Of a stretch of DNA of 39,753 bases, positions 23,374 through 30,212 are shown in pieces. The notes below the pieces were generated by a model. It was not told where the DNA came from. It ran no database searches and was given only the letters and a program-made list of their open reading frames with translations. Source of the stretch: Pirellulaceae bacterium (GTDB lineage: Bacteria > Planctomycetota > Planctomycetia > Pirellulales > Pirellulaceae); contig JADHUC010000079.1 of NCBI GenBank assembly GCA_016784735.1, positions 1 through 39,753 on the forward strand, given 5' to 3'. The stretch's first letter is position 1, and each line of letters begins with the position of its first letter. Position numbers and translations under genes: made by a program.

Positions 23374-25128
23374 GTGCGAGGGATGCTGGTTTTTCTACCG
23401 TTGCTGGTCCTACTTTCGGCATGCACACGGACTGACCGTGCGCAGCCGGTCGGCTCGCAGGACGAGCAGATTGAGTTGGAGGTTTTGAGTCCGGATTCGG
23501 GCGGCGAGATGGTCCTCATTCCCGGCGGGCAATTCATCATGGGCGATTCGAGTGATCGCCCTGACGAGACGCCGCACGAGGTGCTTGTGGGCTCGTTCTA
23601 CATGGACAAACATGCTGTTACGCAGGAGCTCTTCGAAAAGGTCATGGGCACCAACCCGTCGAAGTTGAAACGAGCGGAAAACCCGGTAGAACGGACTCAG
23701 TGGATCGACGCGGCCCGGTTCTGCAACAAGTGCTCGGAACTGGATGGATTGACGCCATGCTACGATCCCGCGACGTGGAAGTGCGATTTCGCGGCTGGCG
23801 GTTACCGGCTGCCCACGGAAGCCGAATGGGAATGCGCTTGCCGAGCCGGAAGCCAGACCAAATATTTCTTCGGGGACTCCGAGCGTGACCTGACCGCTTA
23901 CGCATGGTTGAAGCCACATTCGCGAGGGCGGACGCAGCCCGTCGGAACAAAGCGCCCCAACCGATGGGGACTGTACGACATGCACGGCAACGTGTGGCAG
24001 TGGTGCAATGACTACTACAGCGAATCGTACTACGAAGAAAGCCCCCGTGAGAATCCACGCGGGCCCGCCACCGGTGAACAACGGGTGCTCCGCGGCGGAG
24101 CGTGGAGTTCCACGGCCGACAAGTGCCGAGCGGCCTATCGCTTCAAGGAGTTTCCTGTCTTCTCGGACGCCTGCTTCGGTGCCGACAGCTACGGCTTCCG
24201 TCGCGTGAGAGGCGCGGGAGTCTCGCCGCCAACGGCAAAGCCCAGCCCGCAAGTCGTTGTGTCGGAGCCGCCGCCAGGCCACCAGGAAAAGCCCGCTGTT
24301 GAGCCGCCGCCCGAACCGGTCGCGCAAGGAAAGATTGCCGCGAGCCGCCTAAAGGGCACGATCGTCTTCGTTAGCGATCGCGGTGGCGATCTGGACATCT
24401 GGACGATGCACGCCAACGCGAGAATCCTGAAGCAGCTCACCCGCGACACTCACCGTGATGCGGACCCCCGATTCTCTCCCGACGGCAAACGGATCATGTA
24501 CACGTCGCTGCGCGAGGGCTTCCCGGAAATCTGGGCCATGAATCGCGACGGCTCGCAGCCCCAGCGGATCGCCGAAGGGTCACAGGCCCAATGGTCGCCG
24601 GACGGCCAATCCATCGTCTTCATTCGCGACGACCAAACGCATATGCGCGACCTTGGTACCGGCAACGAAAGACGAATCACGCCCGAGGCATGGCAGCGGT
24701 GCGGCGTGCCCACCTGGAGCCCCGATGGAAAACAGTTTGCCGTCGCAAGCCGCCATTCGGGAGACATCGGCATCTTTCTGCTTGCCGCAGACGGAAGCAG
24801 TCATCGCCAACTGGAAACGGAAGAACCGTCGTGTACGCCGCAATGGTCCCCCGACGGCCAGCGAATCATCTTTCAGACGGTCAAGGGCCACATCCATCAG
24901 TTCTACGCCGACATGGAGAGCGAAGAACAGGTGACCTTCGGCGCAGATATCCAACACGATCCGCGTTACTCGCCCGACGGGTCCATGATGGTCTTCTGCC
25001 GGGCCCCAACCCTGGAAGGCCCTTGGCAACTCTGCATCACGGACCTGGAGAGCGACGACCTCGACTTCGTGCAAATCACCAGCGAGGGATCAAACCGCTT
25101 GCCCGATTGGGATGCTTTGGAGGAATAG
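23374..25128 (+). CDS. Lipoprotein: SUMF1-like domain fused to PD40/TolB-like propeller
   Basis: 584 residues from GTG 23374 (GGAG nine nt upstream; ATG 23383 is the alternative). MRGMLVFLPLLVLLSACT is a lipoprotein signal with lipobox LSAC. Residues about 45-275 are a formylglycine-generating-enzyme/SUMF1-like domain: EMVLIPGGQFIMGDSSDRPD, YRLPTEAEWECACRAG, GLYDMHGNVWQWC, RVLRGGAWSS. A proline-rich linker (about 280-325) leads to a PD40/TolB-type propeller: IVFVSDRGGDLDIWTMHANA, PRFSPDGKRIMYTSLREG, AQWSPDGQSIVFIRDD. No sulfatase is adjacent, so oxidation of a sulfatase cysteine is unproven. Most bacterial SUMF1-like domains act as lectin-like or scaffold modules. Confidence 0.88.
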   Translation: MRGMLVFLPLLVLLSACTRTDRAQPVGSQDEQIELEVLSPDSGGEMVLIPGGQFIMGDSSDRPDETPHEVLVGSFYMDKHAVTQELFEKVMGTNPSKLKRAENPVERTQWIDAARFCNKCSELDGLTPCYDPATWKCDFAAGGYRLPTEAEWECACRAGSQTKYFFGDSERDLTAYAWLKPHSRGRTQPVGTKRPNRWGLYDMHGNVWQWCNDYYSESYYEESPRENPRGPATGEQRVLRGGAWSSTADKCRAAYRFKEFPVFSDACFGADSYGFRRVRGAGVSPPTAKPSPQVVVSEPPPGHQEKPAVEPPPEPVAQGKIAASRLKGTIVFVSDRGGDLDIWTMHANARILKQLTRDTHRDADPRFSPDGKRIMYTSLREGFPEIWAMNRDGSQPQRIAEGSQAQWSPDGQSIVFIRDDQTHMRDLGTGNERRITPEAWQRCGVPTWSPDGKQFAVASRHSGDIGIFLLAADGSSHRQLETEEPSCTPQWSPDGQRIIFQTVKGHIHQFYADMESEEQVTFGADIQHDPRYSPDGSMMVFCRAPTLEGPWQLCITDLESDDLDFVQITSEGSNRLPDWDALEE

Positions 25129-25747
25129 GTATCGAGACAACAGGTCTCCGCACGCCAAATCATGTGCGAGATAGCGGCGTTCGTTGGGTATCATCCACAT
25201 TCATGTGAAGATGCAAGTGGACGCATCCCATCAATCGGTCGCTTGTGGCTCGGATCCAAGAACGTGGCCGTCCATGATTCTGGCCGAGTATGCCTCGGTG
25301 TGTCGTCCCTGAACTTCCGGAGCAGTCAAGAAATGCAGAGGTGCGCCACTTAATGCACTTTCCAAATCTCCGTTTCCTGCGTAGGTCGTGAACACCGACG
25401 CGCGCAAGCCACTTGCGTTTCGTTGCGTAGGTGGGGGCGACCGAGAGCAGTTGCGCAACTGGCTCTTCCGCTCATCGGGGGGGCATGCGGGTTGCGAGCG
25501 GGCAGACCACACTTCGAAAAACGGTGGTTTTCTCGGATTTCTAGGAAAGGGATGAGTCCAGCGGACTCACCAACGAAGTAACCCGGTCACAGTTTTGGTG
25601 CGGAATCCCACAGCAGACTGGCAATGCCAGCGTAGCCTCAGATGAATCGTCCTGGAATAATTTGAACACGGACCATGCCTGGAGCGCCTAGATAATGGAC
25701 CGGAACTGAAACCATGTTCCGTTTGAATCTGCCAAGCGAGGGTGAAC
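25129..25747. other. Intergenic region upstream of the second ECF sigma gene
   Basis: About 620 bp without a recognisable gene. It contains the 14-bp palindrome CAGTTGCGCAACTG (25448-25461), a small hairpin GAGTCC-AGC-GGACTC (25554-25568) and a second one CTGGCA-A-TGCCAG (25618-25630). Open frames across it (for example minus 25231-25512) are low-complexity and match no family I know. The sigma promoter should lie at its right end. Confidence 0.5.
25701..25721 (+). promoter_or_regulatory. Inverted repeat CGGAAC-N9-GTTCCG before the ECF sigma gene
   Basis: CGGAACT matches the ECF -35 consensus (GGAAC) 46 nt before the sigma start and is mirrored by GTTCCG. It is similar in core to the inverted repeat at 14109-14125 near the other ECF sigma gene. 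Confidence 0.35.
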
Positions 25748-26320
25748 ATGTCCAGTCGCGCGGAACGCCTGCGAGATGAAATCTTGATCCTGGAGTACCG
25801 CTCCGGTGACAAAAGGGCATTGGAGCGTCTGGTCTCCCGTTGGCAGCCTCGGGTGTACCGGTACATTCTGGTGATGCTGCAGGAGGAGAACGCTGCTTGG
25901 GATGTGTCTCAGGACGTTTGGCTGGCTGCCGTCACCGGCTTGGCCAAAGCAAGGCCCATTCAGAACTTCCCCGCCTGGATCTGCCGGGTTGCTCACAACA
26001 AGGCCATATCCTACCTGCGAAAGAAGGGCCAACTCAACCAACGGGAGGCAGCCCTACCCCACGTTGACGAGCAACCGGACAATCCGGGCAGAGACCCGGT
26101 GTGCAAAGCCGAGGACGCCGGCTTGGTGCATGAATGTCTTCGCCGCATCCCTGTGGCCCAACGATCGGCCCTCATTCTCTTCTACATGGAGGACCTGTCG
26201 CTTGAGGAAATCTCGCAGGTGCTGGATGTCCCACGCGGAACGGTCCAATCCAGGCTGCACCACGGCAGGCAGAAGATGAAAATACTCCTATCAGAGAAAG
26301 GATACTGTCATGAACGATAA
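25748..26320 (+). CDS. ECF-type RNA polymerase sigma factor
   Basis: 190 residues from ATG 25748; GAGGG six nt upstream supports it over GTG 25742. Region 2 is seen in LERLVSRWQPRVYRYILVML, AWDVSQDVWLAAV and FPAWICRVAHNKAISYLRKK. Region 4 is seen in RIPVAQRSALILFYMEDLSL, then EEISQVLDVPRGTVQSRLHH. It is an extracytoplasmic-function sigma factor that should be held inactive by the membrane protein whose start overlaps its stop by 11 nt. The regulon is unknown. Confidence 0.92.
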   Translation: MSSRAERLRDEILILEYRSGDKRALERLVSRWQPRVYRYILVMLQEENAAWDVSQDVWLAAVTGLAKARPIQNFPAWICRVAHNKAISYLRKKGQLNQREAALPHVDEQPDNPGRDPVCKAEDAGLVHECLRRIPVAQRSALILFYMEDLSLEEISQVLDVPRGTVQSRLHHGRQKMKILLSEKGYCHER

Positions 26321-26906
26321 CGACGAATTCCTGCGAGACGTTCTCCTGAGCGGTCTGGAACCATCCGACGAACTGCGCGATCGCTTCGAACAACAAGTCG
26401 AGCAGATCGTCCGTCACCGGCTGACAACCGCAGAAAAATGGAGCGGCGTGTTTTGTATCACGGTGTTCCTTCCGATGTGTGCGGTTTTCGGATATGTAAC
26501 CTATTTCGTAGCCACGGTTGCCGATCCCGGGCTGTCTCTGACTGTCCGTCTGATCATGGGTGGCGGATTCAGTCTTGGCAGTATTGTATTCTTGGCGGGT
26601 GCGTTGTATGGCATTCATGAGCTTCGACGCGGCAGGATCGCTGGTCGCCAAGTGCAGCACATGATGGTTGCTATCCCCGCCGCATTCGTTCTGCTGCTTG
26701 TTACCGTCAACCTGGTCTTTTGGGATACGTTGACCCCGTCGGTCGACAGCGCGATCAAAGGGAGCTTTGCCCTGTTGGTCTACTGGATCATGGTCGTCGG
26801 GTTCGTATTGTTAGGCACGATCCGATGGCAGCGCGAAGATCTGCTGCTAGAGCACAAACGCACGCAGTTGGAAATCGCACTCTTACGAGAGGCACTGTCT
26901 AAATGA
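26310..26906 (+). CDS. Four-helix membrane protein, candidate anti-sigma factor
   Basis: 198 residues. The N-terminal 40 residues are charged and cytoplasmic (LEPSDELRDRFEQQVEQIVR). Four hydrophobic helices follow: SGVFCITVFLPMCAVFGYVT, IMGGGFSLGSIVFLAGALYG, MMVAIPAAFVLLLVTVNLVF and GSFALLVYWIMVVGFVLLGT. A helical tail ends in ELEIALLREAL-like sequence. The start overlaps the sigma stop by 11 nt, so the two are translationally coupled. Anti-sigma function is inferred from this position. No ZAS motif is visible. Confidence 0.8.
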   Translation: MNDNDEFLRDVLLSGLEPSDELRDRFEQQVEQIVRHRLTTAEKWSGVFCITVFLPMCAVFGYVTYFVATVADPGLSLTVRLIMGGGFSLGSIVFLAGALYGIHELRRGRIAGRQVQHMMVAIPAAFVLLLVTVNLVFWDTLTPSVDSAIKGSFALLVYWIMVVGFVLLGTIRWQREDLLLEHKRTQLEIALLREALSK

Positions 26907-27639
26907 CATGCCCTCGATAGCCCTGGCCTACTATTTGACGCCGCTCGACCCCTTCAATTGGCATTGACTGGGGGGGAGTACGCCGGACCTAGTGTTCCCG
27001 TTGCTTATCGATCCGCTGCGGCGTATGTGGTCAGCCGTGCGAATGCACGTGTCGCTCAAGATTTGGCTCGTGGATCGCTTACCCCGACGCACCTGTGCGT
27101 CGAAAGACCTTCCTTTGCCGGTGCAGAACCTCCGGCAGCCGTTTCCAAGCGTAACTGCAAGTCGGCAAATCCCAAATTGCCGTCTCGTAATCAAAGTCCC
27201 GGATACTCGTGAAAATGGGACGCGAATGAGACACGGCCGAAGGCAAGAGATCCCCCCAGTCGAAGGGCTGGTTTGGCCGCTGCGAAGCCGCTCCTTGCCT
27301 GCTTGGGTGGCGCAGTCTCCTCTGTACTTAGCAGGATGCATTTTCGTGCGTCGGTGAAATCGACCTCTGCACGTTAGAAAATGTGCCGAAAGTGCACGGG
27401 TCGCCCCCTACGCGGCCAAGGAGCAATGGCCAAGGCGCTTCGGTAACATCGCCCAACGCGTCGGCACGGCCCGAAGAGGATACAGTTGGAAAGCGTTTCT
27501 TACGTCGGCCACAACGCTACCAAGCTGCAGATGCGATTCGCAGAGCCATCCAGTTTCGAATTGCCATGTGATCAATCGAGAGGCTGTTCAGCCGAAGCAC
27601 GCGGAGCTTCTTGGCACGGTACGAACTGCGTTTAGTCCG
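26907..27639. other. Gene-poor stretch after the second sigma unit
   Basis: Together with the remnant that follows it forms a kilobase without an intact gene. It holds an 8-bp perfect hairpin at 27085-27102 (CGACGCAC-CT-GTGCGTCG). Open frames on both strands (for example minus 26931-27341) do not show domain similarity. It may be decayed coding sequence, since a recognisable gene remnant follows. Confidence 0.45.
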
Positions 27640-27732
27640 GCAGCGGTCACAGACGACCTCGGCTTTGTGCAAATCACCAGCGAGGGATCGAACCGGCTGC
27701 CTGACTGGCATGTTTTGGAGGACGAGGGCTAA
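27640..27732 (+). pseudogene. Remnant of the C-terminus of a SUMF1/PD40-type protein
   Basis: The frame reads DDL, GFVQITSEGSNRLPDW, then HVLEDEG and a stop at 27730-27732. It matches the last residues of the lipoprotein at 23374-25128 (DFVQITSEGSNRLPDW), with many synonymous changes but few replacements. Everything upstream of about 27640 is unrecognisable. The pattern of silent changes suggests an old functional paralogue that has been deleted except for its 3' end. Confidence 0.7.
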
Positions 27733-27906
27733 CACGAGTTTTTCAAGCATCTGTAGGCCGGAACGAGCAAACGCCGCTACCGCCGGAACTACGGTCGCTT
27801 TCCTGTGATCACTCCGCAAACGTAGCGCCATGTCGCTCGATTGCGTTTGCGCTGTTCGGGCATCACCTTGCGCGACCTTGCTCCGGCCTATGTCAAATAG
27901 TCCGCG
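27733..27906. other. Intergenic tail with a degenerate inverted repeat
   Basis: It contains an imperfect REP-like stretch starting GTAGGCCGGAAC near 27753, with an approximate complement near 27841-27860 (GCGTTTGCGCTGTTC). It may be a decayed member of the palindromic repeats seen elsewhere in the window, and could end transcription of the minus-strand PQQ-like gene. Confidence 0.3.
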
Positions 27907-29385
27907 CTATCGCCCCAGGCAGTACAGGTACTTGTCTGACCGCACTAGGATGCGGTTGCCGGTCACGGCGGGACTGCCGTTGAATTGGCTTCCGTCGTCA
28001 AGCTCGTTCGTCGCGAGCAAATCGAACTGAGGTTTGGCACCCACCACGAATGCCCTGCCGCTGCGGTTCAGGTAATAGATCCGTCCTTCGGCCAGCAGCG
28101 GCGAAGCGTAAATCTGCCCAGCTCGGTCGATTCGTTCTTCATAGACCAAGTAGCCGGTATCGGGCTTCGCGCAGTAAGCGATGCCGTTCTTTTCGTGCAT
28201 CCAGTACAGATGGCCGTCGTGGTAAATGGGAGACGTAACGTTCGATCCGGTCTTGCTGGTCCACAGGCGATGCGTCGCCGTCACATCGCCGCTGCCGCCG
28301 GCTCGAACCGCCAAGCCGGCCACGCCCGAGCGGCCGCCAAGATAGTAGACGATGCCGTCAGCGGTCACGGCGCTAGGAACCATGTACCAAGTGATATCGG
28401 TATCGCAGGTCCACAATGAATCGCCTGAATCCGGACCAAAGGCCAGTACCTTCCCAGCGATGGCGACCACCAATTCTTCATCACCGGAGTCGTTTGTGAT
28501 GACTAAGGGTGTGTTCCACGCCTGGCGGATTCCTCCGGCCTGCCATTTCTCTTCTCCGGTCCGCCGGTCGAGCGCCACTAGCGACTCGCTTTCCACGCTG
28601 GCGTTGATGAACACCATGTCCTTGTAAAGGACGGGCGATGCCGAGGTCCCCCAGCCGTTCGTCTTCGAACCCACGTCGGCCTGCCAAAGCTGACCGCCAT
28701 CGTGGTCGTACGCGAAGACGCCGGATTTCCCATGGAACACATACACGCCGTCCGCGTCGGCGGCGGGCGTGTTCGCGGCATAACCGTGGTCTCGGATCTT
28801 TGTTTCTTCCGGCAGTTTCGCGGGAACGGCCTCGTCCCAAATGATTTCGCCGGTGTCTTTTCGCAGAGCGATCAAGTGCCGTTTGAGTTCCTCCAGACTG
28901 CCTCCCGGTTGGCCGGGAATGAAGTATCCCGTGTAACAGGTCACGTAGATGCGGTCGCCGAACACGATGGGGCTGGACGCCCCCGGACCGGGAAGGGCCG
29001 TCTTCCACACGACGTTTTCATTATCACTCCACGTCACGGGCAGCCCGGTCGCATCGCTGGTCCCCATGCCGCTGGGGCCGCGGAATCGGGCCCAATCGTC
29101 GCTCGACGTGCTCGGTTTCGGGCCACTCGCCAGTCCGCGAATATGGTCCTGATCCGCCTGGGAGAAAATCGAGACGGGCACCGTGAATCGCTTCCCATCC
29201 TCCCGTTCAATCGTCGCCCGATCGTCGTCCACGCGAACCACGCGGGCCTTGATCGCACGGCCCTGCTGATCCTTGTAGTCGCGGAACCCGCGCTCCGCGG
29301 CGTCCGTTTGGGCCAAACAGGAAGCCTGCGCAAGCACGCTCAGCAACATGACGGCAACAACACATCTTCGAATGAATCGAACCAT
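27907..29385 (-). CDS. Exported SHD1-domain / PQQ-like beta-propeller protein
   Basis: 492 residues from ATG 29385 (AGAGG six nt upstream; the open frame continues to 29511 without family similarity). The signal peptide MVRFIRRCVVAVMLLSVLAQ ends near ASCLAQ. Residues about 30-78 are an SHD1-like module (RGFRDYKDQQGRAIKARVVR, then VSIFSQADQDHI), common in planctomycetes. The rest is a PQQ-like propeller: DDWARFRGPSGMG, VVWKTALPGPGASSPIVFGD, RIYVTCYTGYF, GVYVFHGKSGVFAYDHDGGQ, GRIYYLNRSGRAFVVGAKPQ. It probably binds a ligand or protein in the periplasm; enzymatic activity is not evident. It is divergent from the third sigma gene. Confidence 0.9.
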   Translation of the reverse strand: MVRFIRRCVVAVMLLSVLAQASCLAQTDAAERGFRDYKDQQGRAIKARVVRVDDDRATIEREDGKRFTVPVSIFSQADQDHIRGLASGPKPSTSSDDWARFRGPSGMGTSDATGLPVTWSDNENVVWKTALPGPGASSPIVFGDRIYVTCYTGYFIPGQPGGSLEELKRHLIALRKDTGEIIWDEAVPAKLPEETKIRDHGYAANTPAADADGVYVFHGKSGVFAYDHDGGQLWQADVGSKTNGWGTSASPVLYKDMVFINASVESESLVALDRRTGEEKWQAGGIRQAWNTPLVITNDSGDEELVVAIAGKVLAFGPDSGDSLWTCDTDITWYMVPSAVTADGIVYYLGGRSGVAGLAVRAGGSGDVTATHRLWTSKTGSNVTSPIYHDGHLYWMHEKNGIAYCAKPDTGYLVYEERIDRAGQIYASPLLAEGRIYYLNRSGRAFVVGAKPQFDLLATNELDDGSQFNGSPAVTGNRILVRSDKYLYCLGR

Positions 29386-29666
29386 AGTGGACCTCTCTGC
29401 TGGTATATATGGACATCTCGACCTACTGCATGCGGACATGATACCGTAACCGTTCGCACCGGAACAGCAAGCAGACTGATCAACGCCCGGCTGGGAAGAA
29501 GTGAATTCCACCGTCTACAATTGGCGGTTTCACAAGAAGTACGTTTTGTAGGAATTGCCGCAAACTTCTTGTTACTCGAGACATCCATGATATTGAAGGG
29601 AAGTGGCCGTGTCGCCAGCGAGTAAGCACCTCCCTGCGATGAGAACAAGACCCCATTCCGCCGACC

Positions 29667-30212
29667 ATGTCTAACCAGCAGATGGAAGCTCAGGAACTGT
29701 TTCGCCGTGAATGGGTTCGATGGCAACCAGCAATCTATGCCTACATCCGCACTGTGGTCTTCCATCGGAGTGACGCAGAGGATGTTCTGCAGGATGTTGC
29801 GGAGATCCTATGGCGGAAGATCGATGAATTCCAGGAGGGAACACGTTTCGATCAATGGGCCTACCGTGTTGCCCGCAACGTCATGCTCAATTACCAGAGA
29901 AAGAACGCGCGGCGGCGTCTTGCGTTCAGTGAGCACATGACCCAACAGTTGGGCGACGAAGCGGCCGATGCCGTCGCGGAGGCTCACGCGGAGCTTGAGG
30001 CCCTCGAATTGTGTATTGGCAAGCTGCCGGAGCCCCAGCGGGAACTCATCCAACGGAGATACGCTCCGGGAGCGACGAATCGCAGTGTCGCGGCAGCGAC
30101 GGGGCGTTCCGAGTCGGCGATCAGCCGAGCCCTCAGCCGAATTCACCGGGGGCTTATGCGTTGTATTTGTCTAGCTTTAGGGGACAGCGTTCCCCCGGAG
30201 GCAGTCCAGTGA
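29667..30212 (+). CDS. ECF-type RNA polymerase sigma factor paired with FecR-serpin
   Basis: 181 residues from ATG 29667 (no strong Shine-Dalgarno). Region 2 is seen in FRREWVRWQPAIYAYIRTVV, SDAEDVLQDVAEILWRKIDE and FDQWAYRVARNVMLNYQRKN. Region 4 is seen in IGKLPEPQRELIQRRYAPGA, then SVAAATGRSESAISRALSRI. This is the planctomycete/verrucomicrobial ECF type that is usually followed by a FecR-like membrane protein, and here the next gene starts inside its stop codon (TGA/GTG overlap of 4 nt). It should be released on an extracytoplasmic signal sensed by that partner. Confidence 0.93.
   Translation: MSNQQMEAQELFRREWVRWQPAIYAYIRTVVFHRSDAEDVLQDVAEILWRKIDEFQEGTRFDQWAYRVARNVMLNYQRKNARRRLAFSEHMTQQLGDEAADAVAEAHAELEALELCIGKLPEPQRELIQRRYAPGATNRSVAAATGRSESAISRALSRIHRGLMRCICLALGDSVPPEAVQ

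Noticed and set aside
26931..27341. Minus-strand open frame of 136 codons in the gene-poor kilobase
   Set aside because: No domain, no Shine-Dalgarno and a basic low-complexity translation. I treat it as decayed sequence.
25129..27906. tRNA or small RNA genes in the intergenic stretches
   Set aside because: No cloverleaf or conserved GTTCGA-type T-loop context was found; the hairpins seen are short and isolated.
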